Below, in pieces: positions 26,448 to 34,630 of a DNA stretch of 64,000 nucleotides. The stretch's first letter is position 1. The number at the start of each line of letters is the position of its first letter. The DNA lies in contig NZ_JAIBKA010000004.1 in assembly GCF_022603395.1 (NCBI RefSeq), forward strand, positions 412,828 to 476,827, given 5' to 3'. The stretch is from Desulfoferrobacter suflitae (lineage in GTDB: Bacteria; Desulfobacterota; Syntrophobacteria; Syntrophobacterales; Syntrophobacteraceae). The position numbers and the translations under genes were made by a program. A model generated the notes under the pieces. The model worked only from the letters and a program-made list of their open reading frames with translations. It searched no databases and was not told the origin of the DNA.

Positions 26448-27080
26448 ATGATGACTTCAGGAATGATCCTGGATGATCGGTTAAGGCAAAGTCTGCGACG
26501 GGTTTTGACTTGGTGGCTGTGTTCAATCCTGTGCTGCGCTTTGCCCGTCCCGGCTTCGGCTGCTGGTGACTCCGATCCCGTAATTCGCATGATTGAACCC
26601 GATCCTCGGGGCGGAATCGGCTACCGGCTGATCTATTATGTCAATGTTCCACTGGAGACCTATTGGCGGTTCAAGACGGACTTTGAAGGTTCTTACCTGG
26701 CGACCAACCAATTCATCAAGGAGCATCGGCTGGTGCGCAGGGAAGACCATGCAGTCATTACTGAGAACAGTTACACTGTGGGGCCGGATGCGACGTATCT
26801 ATGGCGCACGCGGGTCTTTAACGGCAGGCATCGATTGGATTTCTCGCTGTTAAACCCCAAGGAATGTGGACAGAAGTTTCATTACGGCTACATTCAGGCC
26901 ACCTCCCAAGGAAACACAACCAGGGTGACGCAGGTGGCCTACCTTGATTTTTTTGGCGTGTCTTTCTGGGCGCATTACCCGTGGGGCGGCGGGATGAAAG
27001 AATTCCTGCGGTCCACCGCCAGGTGGGAGCAAGCTACCGCCATGCGATTAGAATGGAGATATGCAGCGAAGAACCAGTAA
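26448..27080 (+). CDS. Exported protein of unknown function, possibly SRPBCC/START-like
   Basis: 210 residues with an N-terminal signal: basic RQSLRRVLTWW, a hydrophobic stretch with two Cys, then PVPASAAGDS as a likely cleavage site, so the product is periplasmic. The body contains YRLIYYVNVPLETYWRFKTD, NQFIKEHRLV and a Tyr/Trp-rich second half, which resembles the pattern of polyketide-cyclase/START-like lipid-binding folds. That comparison is by eye and weak. The following lipoprotein gene overlaps its last 20 bases, so both products may work together in the envelope. Confidence 0.75.
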   Translation: MMTSGMILDDRLRQSLRRVLTWWLCSILCCALPVPASAAGDSDPVIRMIEPDPRGGIGYRLIYYVNVPLETYWRFKTDFEGSYLATNQFIKEHRLVRREDHAVITENSYTVGPDATYLWRTRVFNGRHRLDFSLLNPKECGQKFHYGYIQATSQGNTTRVTQVAYLDFFGVSFWAHYPWGGGMKEFLRSTARWEQATAMRLEWRYAAKNQ

Positions 27081-28752
27081 ACGCGAGATGGGTTGTATGC
27101 TCATGGTGATGTGCCTGGTGCCGGCCCTCCTCGCGGGTTGCGCTCACCTGCCCCAATCAGCTCGATCCATTGATAGGGGGGGTGCGGGGATGGTGGGGCG
27201 CTGTGCGGAGTTCTTCGCCCTGCTGGATGACCGCACCAAGACAGTCGGTGTTCGCGATGCGGGAGAATTCCGTGTAGCCGGGTACCCATACTTGCGTGTG
27301 AATCGTTTTCTGGCATCTTTCCGGGATGATGTCGAAAATGCCTCACAATTCGATGCCTGGGTGGCGAGGTTGCAGACGCTCGATCGGGTCGCACGCCGTT
27401 ATGAAATGGCAAACCTCGACCCGTCTGAGCGCGGTTCCCTGCAGAGACGAACCGGGAGCGGGAACCTTCACGAGGAAGTCCTGCAGTGCGGTGATGTGTT
27501 GAGGTCGGCTGATTTTGCCGACGCACAGCAGCGCAACAGATTAAAGCGCACAGTGCACGTTCCGGACGAGTATCTCGCCTGGCGACGCGCTGCCGGTCTA
27601 TATCCGCTGCCGCTTCTTTTCCTGGCGGAAGGAGTCAAAAAGCTGCACGCAAAGTCCAGGCAGGATTTTAGCAACTCGCGCCCCCAAAATCCTCTTCTTA
27701 TCCGTTACTTTCCAGTGGAGACGGTTGATGGTCGGCCTTCTCCCCGCCTGCTCATCGGCAACGCCAAACAGGATGCACTCGGCATCCCGATCTATGCACC
27801 TGCCACGATAAGTGAGCTGTTTGCGTGGTATGCGCCCATCTGGGAAGTTGAGGACAGGGGGAACTATGATCACATCGGCGTTCCCGAATGGACCCAACAG
27901 GGGAATTTGCGGATCAACAGCGCCGCAGCCAGGACCTATAGGCGGCTTTCCTACACCCGTTTCAATGGTCGGGTCCTGGCGCAGCTGAATTACATCATAT
28001 GGTTTCCCGAGCGGCCCAGGCAGAGTTTTTTGGATTTGGTCGGGGGCCACATGGATGGAATCAATTACCGTGTCACTCTCGGTTTGGATGGGCAGCCCCT
28101 GCTGTACGAAACGGTCCACAATTGCGGCTGTTATCTGAAGTTTTACCCCACCAGCCGACTTCAACCGCGAACGCCTCCCGAGTGCACCGAACCACCTCTG
28201 ATATTGCCGGCCCCGGCGTTCGACGCAACGCATCAGCGCATGGTGATTTCTATGGAAAGCGGGAGCCATTATGTGCGGCATTTGTACACAGTGCCACGCT
28301 CCTCCGGGAGCCATCGGGAAAATCCCCGGCGGGCGTCGCTGCGACCCGAGACGGAATCCAGAGGATCCCGTGACTCCCGGATGCCGGTGGCCGTTCCGCA
28401 CTCCGATCCGGAATTCTCGGGAAGGACTGAAAAGCACCCGAGCCCAACGTTCGGACAGTCTCCCGGGGATGACCGCAGGCGGTATGAACTGTCCGACTAT
28501 GATGAGCTGCGCAGTCTGCCAACCCCGGGAGACGCGCGACGAAGCATGTTTGACGAGCGGGGAATGGTGCCTGGTACGGAACGTTTGGAGCGCTTTATTT
28601 TGTGGTCTACCGGGGTCGCCAATCCCGGGGCCATGCGCCAGTGGGGGCGACACGCTGTAGCCTTTATGGGTGAGCGTCACTTGGACGATCCTGATCTGAT
28701 GGAAAAACTGTTTACCTATGCAGACGACTTCCTGGCTGAGGATGAGCGTTGA
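27061..28752 (+). CDS. Large putative lipoprotein of unknown function
   Basis: 563 residues. The start carries a signal with a good lipobox, VPALLAGCAHLP, placing Cys at about residue 27. The ordered part (to about 395) has PYLRVNRFLASFRDDVENA, NYIIWFPERPRQSF, a GGHMDGINYRVTLGLDGQPL segment, and VHNCGCYLKFYP with CxC. A low-complexity Arg/Ser/Pro-rich linker (about 415-490) precedes a short ordered tail. The ATG at 27061 overlaps the upstream gene by 20 bases with GGAG only 2 bases ahead; ATG 27088 is an alternative that keeps the signal. Its 3' end overlaps the convergent gene at 28712 by 41 bases. I do not recognise the family. Confidence 0.75.
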   Translation: MQRRTSKREMGCMLMVMCLVPALLAGCAHLPQSARSIDRGGAGMVGRCAEFFALLDDRTKTVGVRDAGEFRVAGYPYLRVNRFLASFRDDVENASQFDAWVARLQTLDRVARRYEMANLDPSERGSLQRRTGSGNLHEEVLQCGDVLRSADFADAQQRNRLKRTVHVPDEYLAWRRAAGLYPLPLLFLAEGVKKLHAKSRQDFSNSRPQNPLLIRYFPVETVDGRPSPRLLIGNAKQDALGIPIYAPATISELFAWYAPIWEVEDRGNYDHIGVPEWTQQGNLRINSAAARTYRRLSYTRFNGRVLAQLNYIIWFPERPRQSFLDLVGGHMDGINYRVTLGLDGQPLLYETVHNCGCYLKFYPTSRLQPRTPPECTEPPLILPAPAFDATHQRMVISMESGSHYVRHLYTVPRSSGSHRENPRRASLRPETESRGSRDSRMPVAVPHSDPEFSGRTEKHPSPTFGQSPGDDRRRYELSDYDELRSLPTPGDARRSMFDERGMVPGTERLERFILWSTGVANPGAMRQWGRHAVAFMGERHLDDPDLMEKLFTYADDFLAEDER

Positions 28753-29362
28753 TTCCCGCTCTGGCTTTCAGTCGCAACAAGCCGGGGCTCTTGTGAAAAT
28801 ACAGACTGGGTACATCGACACCCAAATCCATGAAATACCTTTCGAGCTCATCGAACAGCACCGGGTTGACAGGCCAGGTAAAATCCTTCTCCCATTGCTG
28901 AAGTTCGCGCCAAACGGGCTCCGCCTCGGGACTCCGAGCAAAAAGCGTTTGCTTGGCCGGGTCGCATAAGAACATGGCACAGGTGATCGGTCGCACCTGC
29001 CAGATGCAGCCGCTTTTGCCAAGGAACACGCAATGGTTTGAACGGTTGGGCTTCTCGAGGATTTCCACGATCCCGGTCAGTTGGTCCGGGTTGGACATGA
29101 TGCAGTTGATGACCTGGTCGGCGAAGAAAATGATGATGCTTTCAAATCCGCAGCACGCACTGATGTGGGTTGCAAAGCAGGATTGCTCGCAGATATTCCT
29201 GAAGTAGTGCTGATAAAATTCCTCCACCCTGGCACGAAATTCCAGGTAAGGGGCGATGCGTTTCTTCAGTCCGGCTATTTGTTCAGCCGGCAGCTTCTCC
29301 AGTGTGGTGCTGATGGCGTTATAACTGATCAACTGATCGTGATTGTATCCACTGAAGCTCAT
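28712..29362 (-). CDS. YkgJ-like Cys-rich protein
   Basis: 216 residues. Cys clusters are spread through the middle: NICEQSCFATHISACCGF near residues 55-75, NCIMSN, HCVFLGKSGCIWQVRPITCAMFLCDP near 110-140. The pattern CVFLxxxGCxxxxxRPxxC is that of the YkgJ family (putative zinc- or iron-chelating proteins), whose biochemical role is not settled. No signal peptide is seen, so it is cytoplasmic. The last codons overlap the convergent lipoprotein gene. Confidence 0.8.
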   Translation of the reverse strand: MSFSGYNHDQLISYNAISTTLEKLPAEQIAGLKKRIAPYLEFRARVEEFYQHYFRNICEQSCFATHISACCGFESIIIFFADQVINCIMSNPDQLTGIVEILEKPNRSNHCVFLGKSGCIWQVRPITCAMFLCDPAKQTLFARSPEAEPVWRELQQWEKDFTWPVNPVLFDELERYFMDLGVDVPSLYFHKSPGLLRLKARAGINAHPQPGSRLHR

Positions 29363-29568
29363 ATTCAGCCCGCGCCCGAGGGGCCTTCCCCCTTGTTGTG
29401 GCCGATCCCGTCAAAGCCGACATTAAAGGGCGGGCCTTGGCGTGATTCGTTTCGAGTTTTCGTCTCTGATATGCACGCATTTTGTCATTGGAACGGCGAT
29501 CATAGTCCAAACCCTGTCGCTTTACAAGCCGGCCGCGGGTCACGGTGGCCAATGGGTCGCCTGCCGGC

Positions 29569-30129
29569 CTACCAGACAGCCGTATAGCCCTGCGCCGGGT
29601 AATTCCACTTTTCCCCGTAGACGTGGAGACGCCGGGTGATTCCTGAGGAATCGTGAATTTCACCCCCCTCAAGGACCCAGGCCAACAACCCTCCCGCCAA
29701 GTTGTACGCTGTAAAGCCCTTTCCTGCGAGCTCGCGGGTCACTCCGGCACTTCGGTAGCTTATGGTGCAATAGCTGATAATGATTTTGTCCCGGTAGTTG
29801 TCCAGGTCTGCGTATAGCTCCTGCAGCGAAACAGCCCCGGCCAACATTGAAACACGGCGCTCGCGTGGAGTACGAACGTCGACGAACACGGCCCTTCCAC
29901 GCTGCATGAGCTCCATCGCCTCATGTGGGCTCATCTGCGGAACATCCGGGAAAGATTCTTCCCGGTATCGTGCGTACATGTCATAAACGATCCGCTTCTT
30001 CTCCTCATCGGGAAGATCGCTCACGGAGGGCAATCCCTGGTTGCAAGCCCAGCCTGCTGCCAGCACCAGAAGTACGGCACCCAGTTGTATCCCCATCCAT
30101 AATGTCTTGCGTTGAGTCCTGTTCAGCAT
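29569..30129 (-). CDS. Membrane-anchored rhodanese-like sulphurtransferase
   Basis: 186 residues. An N-terminal hydrophobic segment (GIQLGAVLLVLAAGWAC) should anchor it in the inner membrane facing the periplasm; its Cys at residue 29 is not in an ideal lipobox. A single rhodanese domain follows, about residues 65-155, with AVFVDVRTPRERRVSML, the active loop SYCTISYRSAGVTREL (catalytic Cys) and GFTAYNLAGGLLAW. Rhodaneses carry sulphane sulphur or sometimes only sense it; the CTISYRS loop is compatible with sulphur transfer. It lies next to cutA, in divergent orientation. Confidence 0.87.
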   Translation of the reverse strand: MLNRTQRKTLWMGIQLGAVLLVLAAGWACNQGLPSVSDLPDEEKKRIVYDMYARYREESFPDVPQMSPHEAMELMQRGRAVFVDVRTPRERRVSMLAGAVSLQELYADLDNYRDKIIISYCTISYRSAGVTRELAGKGFTAYNLAGGLLAWVLEGGEIHDSSGITRRLHVYGEKWNYPAQGYTAVW

Positions 30130-30310
30130 TGGAACAATTCACCCCCGCGGGGTTGAATGGCATTAGAAAATTTTATGCAAGCAAGTCGTTTGCTTATTAC
30201 TATACAGGTTAAGCATCAGATGTTTCTTTCCTTAACAAGTATCATTGGAGAGTTACTGTTGTAATTTTATCAGGACTATTTCCAATGGGCATCAACGGGA
30301 GTATCAGATC

Positions 30311-30634
30311 ATGGCAGAAATAATGACTGTTTTTGTTACCGTAGGCAATCCGGATGATGGGTTGGCGCTCGGTCGCGCCCTGGTGGAGGAGAAACTGGTG
30401 GCATGCGTCAATATGATTCCCCAAGTTCGCTCTATCTACTGGTGGAAAGAAGAGGTCTGTGAGGAGCAGGAAGTGCTGCTGGTGATGAAAACCCCGGCTT
30501 CTTTGTACGATTCCCTGCAAAGCCGTATTCGTCAACTTCACCCCTATGAGGTGCCGGAGATCGTCGCATTGCCCATTGTAAAGGGGCTGCCCGATTACCT
30601 CAACTGGGTGGTTGACAGCACCTCGCAGCGATGA
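30311..30634 (+). CDS. cutA: Divalent-ion tolerance protein CutA
   Basis: 107 residues, the normal size of this trimeric cytosolic protein linked with copper tolerance in enteric bacteria. Family text: VFVTVGNPDDGLALGRALVE, KLVACVNMIPQVRSIYWWK and HPYEVPEIVALPI. ATG 30311 is the conserved start. Its end is 9 bases from the convergent hisD stop. Confidence 0.93.
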   Translation: MAEIMTVFVTVGNPDDGLALGRALVEEKLVACVNMIPQVRSIYWWKEEVCEEQEVLLVMKTPASLYDSLQSRIRQLHPYEVPEIVALPIVKGLPDYLNWVVDSTSQR

Positions 30635-30643
30635 GGGTCCGGG

Positions 30644-31969
30644 TCAGCTGTTGAGTCCTCTGTTCAGGTTTGCCATACGTACTCTGATGGATGCGGCGTG
30701 CGCCTCCAAGCCCTCCAATTCGGCCAAGCGCATGATGGCAGGTGCGTCACGCAGGAGGGCTTCCCTGGAGTAGGAGATCACGCTGGTGCGCTTCATGAAG
30801 TTTTCCACGCCGAGGGCCGAAGCAAATCGAGCGGTACCGGCAGTGGGCAGAACGTGATTGGGGCCTGCAATGTAGTCGCCGACGGGTTCGGGAGTGTAAT
30901 TGCCGATGAATATGGCACCGGCATGTTTGATCTTGCCGAGGCAGGACCAGGGATCCTCGATTAACAGTTCCAGATGCTCGGGTGCGATGCGGTTCGCCAA
31001 CCGGACCGCTTCCTCAAGGTGACTCACCAGGAAGATGACGCCATACTGGCGCAAGGCTTTTTGAGCCGTCTCTTTGCGCGGGAGATGGCGTATCTGATCT
31101 TTAAGGCTCCCGTTTACCCATTCGGCCATTTGTGCATCGGTAGTGATCAGGATGGCACTGGCCATCGGGTCGTGCTCCGCCTGGCTGAGCAGGTCGGCTG
31201 CAATGAAATCGGGCTGCGCGCTGGAATCAGCCACAACCAGAATTTCACTTGGGCCGGCCAGCAAGTCGATTCCGACCATTCCCGCGACGATTTTCTTGGC
31301 CAGGGTCACATACATGTTGCCGGGGCCGACGATGACGTCTACAGGTGCTACCGCAGCCGTTCCGTATGCCAGAGCAGCAATCGCCCAGGCACTGCCTATC
31401 TTGTGGACGCGGCTGATGCCGACTTCCCGGGCGGCCACCAGCAAGTGCGGGTTAATACTGCCGTCGCGTCTCGGCGGCGTGACCATGGCAATGTCTTCCA
31501 CCCCCGCCAGCTTTGCCGGAATACCGTTCATCAGGATGGACGAAATCAGTGGAGTTTCGCCTCCCTTGGCTCCGGGGATGTACAGCCCTGCCGAATCCAC
31601 CGGCCTGACCATTTGTCCGAGAAATGAACCGTCAGGACTGGTTGAAAAGTATGAATGACGCAACTGTTTCTGGTGAAAGTCGCGAATGTTGTCGATGGCT
31701 GTCTGCAGGACAGCAAAAAATTCCGCGTCGACCTCTTTGCCGGCCGACTCGAATTCATTCTCATCCGCCGTCAACTGCTGCAAACTGAAGCCGGGCGAGT
31801 CAAATCGTCTGGTGAAGCTCAGCAGCGCTTGATCTCCGTCACGGCGGACGGTGTCTATCATATGCATGACCTGTTTTTCCAGTGCGGGATCGTCTCCGCT
31901 CCGGCGGCCGGCGATTTGGCCCAGCCTGGCATCGGCCTCACTGGACGGATAGCGAACGATGTGCAGCAA
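30644..31969 (-). CDS. hisD: Histidinol dehydrogenase
   Basis: Zinc and NAD enzyme catalysing the last two steps of histidine synthesis, 441 residues. Motifs: YIPGAKGGETPLISSILMN, VDVIVGPGNMYVTLAKKIV, DLLAGPSEILVVAD, DLLSQAEHDPMASAIL with zinc ligands, PEHLELLIEDPW, and GDYIAGPNHVLPTAGTARF. The start is a TTG with GGAGGG upstream. It stands alone from other his biosynthesis genes but shares a minus-strand unit with rlpA, two bases upstream, and with hisS further up. Confidence 0.95.
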   Translation of the reverse strand: MLHIVRYPSSEADARLGQIAGRRSGDDPALEKQVMHMIDTVRRDGDQALLSFTRRFDSPGFSLQQLTADENEFESAGKEVDAEFFAVLQTAIDNIRDFHQKQLRHSYFSTSPDGSFLGQMVRPVDSAGLYIPGAKGGETPLISSILMNGIPAKLAGVEDIAMVTPPRRDGSINPHLLVAAREVGISRVHKIGSAWAIAALAYGTAAVAPVDVIVGPGNMYVTLAKKIVAGMVGIDLLAGPSEILVVADSSAQPDFIAADLLSQAEHDPMASAILITTDAQMAEWVNGSLKDQIRHLPRKETAQKALRQYGVIFLVSHLEEAVRLANRIAPEHLELLIEDPWSCLGKIKHAGAIFIGNYTPEPVGDYIAGPNHVLPTAGTARFASALGVENFMKRTSVISYSREALLRDAPAIMRLAELEGLEAHAASIRVRMANLNRGLNS

Positions 31970-31970
31970 A

Positions 31971-32765
31971 CTATTGGCCCTCCATGGCTATGACGAAGCA
32001 ATCCCCAAAGCCTTTTTGACGTAATTTGTCCATTTCCCGGCGAGCAATCAGCAAGTCTTGATACGAGCCCACTTGCACGCGATAGAAGGTTTCTCCCTGG
32101 TGATTGAAGGGAAGAATTTGTATTCTGGGATAAGCGGCAAGCATGTTTTGTTTGAGCCGATAGGCATTGGCCGGTTCCTTGAAAGATCCTATCTGAATGG
32201 CAAATTCTCCGTAACGCAGGGAACGCATGGGGTTGACCTTCCAGTAGGTATTCGATCCGATACGCTTCTCTGAGGCCACTTCAACGGCTTCGACCCGCAC
32301 CTGAGCCAGCCCCTTTCCTTTGATGCCGAGTGCCTGGGATGCCTGTTGCGAGAGATCGATGATTCTGCCGGCGACGAACGGGCCACGGTCATTGACCCGG
32401 ACGATGACGGCATTGCCATCCTCCACATGGGTCACCTTCACGTAGGTGCCGAGGGGCAGAGTCTTGTGTGCGGCGGTCATGGCGTGCATGTCGTAAGGTT
32501 CTCCGCAAGCGGTGGGTTTTCCATGGAAATCGGATCCATACCAGCTGGCAAGACCCTCTTCGACGTATCCTTCCGCAGAGGGCAGGGGATAGTACCAGAC
32601 GCCGTTGATCTTATACGGTCTCTGGCTGCGGAGGGCCGGCGCCGCGGCGGCGGGCGGCGCAATTCCCGGTTCCCGTGGAGGGGGAGGCGCCTTCTTGGCA
32701 CAACCGGCCGGAAGAACGAATACCATCAGCCAGATTCCCAGGTATCTTGGTAAAGGCCCTCTCAC
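31971..32765 (-). CDS. rlpA: RlpA-like septal lytic transglycosylase lipoprotein
   Basis: 264 residues, an outer-membrane lipoprotein. The signal ends at FVLPAGCAKK (lipid Cys about 22). A double-psi beta-barrel domain covers about 70-160 with EEGLASWYGSDFHGKPTACG, TLPLGTYVKVTH and VRVNDRGPFVAGRIIDLS, containing the catalytic Asp and His-bearing positions of RlpA. A C-terminal SPOR domain (about 185-262, FAIQIGSFKEPANAYRLKQN) should bind denuded glycan at division sites. The start appears to be GTG with AAGAGAG ahead. Confidence 0.92.
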   Translation of the reverse strand: MRGPLPRYLGIWLMVFVLPAGCAKKAPPPPREPGIAPPAAAAPALRSQRPYKINGVWYYPLPSAEGYVEEGLASWYGSDFHGKPTACGEPYDMHAMTAAHKTLPLGTYVKVTHVEDGNAVIVRVNDRGPFVAGRIIDLSQQASQALGIKGKGLAQVRVEAVEVASEKRIGSNTYWKVNPMRSLRYGEFAIQIGSFKEPANAYRLKQNMLAAYPRIQILPFNHQGETFYRVQVGSYQDLLIARREMDKLRQKGFGDCFVIAMEGQ

Positions 32766-32796
32766 TGGACTCTCTTATTGTGCAGCAGCCGGTCTC

Positions 32797-34626
32797 TCAC
32801 ATATCGCCGTTTTCTTCCATCTTGGCGAGGTCTTCAAAACGAATATCGATGCCCAGGATTCCCACGATTTCTTCCAGCTCGTTGCGAATCGGAGCCGAAA
32901 CCGTAATGCACAGGGCCCCCGTGTAACGCGATGTATAGAAGTCCGTAACGTGCACCTTACCGTCTCTCAGGGGCTCGGTGAACCATGGACGGTCGGAGAG
33001 ATCCTCACCCACTTTGGCGCTTTCGTATTTGGCCTTATCCACGATGTGGGTGATGTTGCGCGTGACCTTGAGCCCCTCGTTATCCGTGACATAAATGTAC
33101 TGGATAAATGGGTTGAGATCCAGCAAAGTCTGCAGGACCGGTTCCTGGCGCCCCGCATCCATGCTTTTTACGGCATCGCTTTCGACCACCTCTTCCACCA
33201 GATGAGCGGCCAGGGCATGGGCTTTCTGCTTGAGCAGATCGAATTCGCTGACAAAGTACTCGGGCAGATATCTCCTTGCCCAGCGCTCCAATTCTTCATT
33301 GGAGATCGACGTGTTGCGCCCCTGTTCGTACTCGCGCATGACCCGCTTGTGCATCTTGACGATTCCCGGGTGGCGCTTGTCGAGCCGCTTGTCCCCTTCC
33401 AGGCGGAGACGGATATTGACCCAGTAGGCGATGCTGGAAACGCCGGACTTGTCGGTGATGATGATGCTGATGGGGCGTTTGAGCAGCTTCAGCGTGTTGA
33501 AAATGTTGTATATTTCTTCATCTTTCACCAATCCGTCGGCATGAATTCCCGCCCGGGTGGCATTGAATTCTTCCCCCGCAAAAGGATAGTTGGGTGGAAT
33601 GCGAACGCCGAGCTCCCGCTGGAAATACTCGGCCACATCAGTGATGGCCGTGGTGTCGATGCCGCTCTGGTCGCCCTTCAGTCCAATGTATTCCATGATG
33701 AGGCCCTCGATCGGCGCATTGCCCGTCCTTTCCCCAAAACAGAGCAACGTGCCGTTGGCCCCACTGCATCCATACAGCCACGCGCTGGCGGCATTGGTGA
33801 GGACCTTGTGAAAATCGTTGTGGCCGTGCCACTCAAGCAGCTGGCCGGGAACTCCGGCATCGTCGATAAACGCGCGCACCAGCTTGGGAACACTGCGCGG
33901 TAATGCCGCGCCCGGATAGGTGATACCGAAACCGAGCGTGTCGCACAGACGAATCTTGATATCGCTGCCGCTTTCCTCCCGCAGCCGCATCAACTCCAAG
34001 GCAAAGGGAATGCAAAAGCCGTAAATATCGGCTCTGGTTATGTCTTCGAAATGGCAGCGCGGGGTGATTCCTTTGTCGAGAGCCGCCCTGACAATGTTCA
34101 GGTACTTTTTCAGGGCGGTCCTGCGGTCCAGCTTCAATTTCAGAAAGATGTGATAGTCGGAAACGGAGGTCAGAATCCCCGTTTCTTTCAGACCGGCATC
34201 CGCCACCAGTTGCAGGTCCTGTTCGACGGCGCGAATCCAGCCGGTGATCTCCGGGTACCGCCAGTCTTTGGCGCGGCACGCATCGAGCGCCTGCCGGTCC
34301 TTCTCGGTGTAGAGAAAAAATTCCGACTGGCGGATGACCCCATGCGGGCCGGATAGTCGATGCAGGAAATCGAAGATGATTTCGATCTGCTTCACGGTGT
34401 AGGGAGGGCGGGCCTGTTGGCCGTCGCGAAATGTCGTGTCGGTGATAAAGATATCTTCTGCCGGATCGATGGGCAGCAGCTTATGATCAAAGTCTATCCT
34501 GGGAACTTCGTCGTACGGAAAAATTTCCCGCATGAGATTGGGTTCCTCCAGGTCGATCAGCTGATATTGCCAGAATTGGGAATGTTCGTGATCCAGAACT
34601 CTTTTCTTCGGATTCCATCTGGCCAT
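32797..34626 (-). CDS. HMGL-like (homocitrate / isopropylmalate / Re-citrate synthase family) enzyme with C-terminal Cache domain
   Basis: 609 residues. The N-terminal two thirds are an HMGL-type TIM barrel: ITDTTFRDGQQARPPY with Arg67-Asp68-Gly69, EWHGHNDFH with metal ligands His267 and His269, and GNGTLLCFGERTGNAPIEG-like closing text. Members condense acetyl-CoA with a 2-oxo acid; anaerobes of this group use such enzymes as Re-citrate synthase, which is one possible role. Residues 485-600 are a Cache-type sensor fold: YIYVTDNEGLKVTRNI, DRPWFTEPL, VTDFYTSRYTGALCITVSAP, IVGILGIDIRFEDLAK. No membrane segment exists, so this Cache would act in the cytosol. Start ATG 34626 is preceded by AAGGAA. 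It lies 4 bases after aspS. Confidence 0.87.
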   Translation of the reverse strand: MARWNPKKRVLDHEHSQFWQYQLIDLEEPNLMREIFPYDEVPRIDFDHKLLPIDPAEDIFITDTTFRDGQQARPPYTVKQIEIIFDFLHRLSGPHGVIRQSEFFLYTEKDRQALDACRAKDWRYPEITGWIRAVEQDLQLVADAGLKETGILTSVSDYHIFLKLKLDRRTALKKYLNIVRAALDKGITPRCHFEDITRADIYGFCIPFALELMRLREESGSDIKIRLCDTLGFGITYPGAALPRSVPKLVRAFIDDAGVPGQLLEWHGHNDFHKVLTNAASAWLYGCSGANGTLLCFGERTGNAPIEGLIMEYIGLKGDQSGIDTTAITDVAEYFQRELGVRIPPNYPFAGEEFNATRAGIHADGLVKDEEIYNIFNTLKLLKRPISIIITDKSGVSSIAYWVNIRLRLEGDKRLDKRHPGIVKMHKRVMREYEQGRNTSISNEELERWARRYLPEYFVSEFDLLKQKAHALAAHLVEEVVESDAVKSMDAGRQEPVLQTLLDLNPFIQYIYVTDNEGLKVTRNITHIVDKAKYESAKVGEDLSDRPWFTEPLRDGKVHVTDFYTSRYTGALCITVSAPIRNELEEIVGILGIDIRFEDLAKMEENGDM

Positions 34627-34630
34627 GGCA

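Noticed and set aside
32605..33903. 432-codon plus-strand frame
   Set aside because: Antisense to rlpA and the HMGL-like gene, both well supported.
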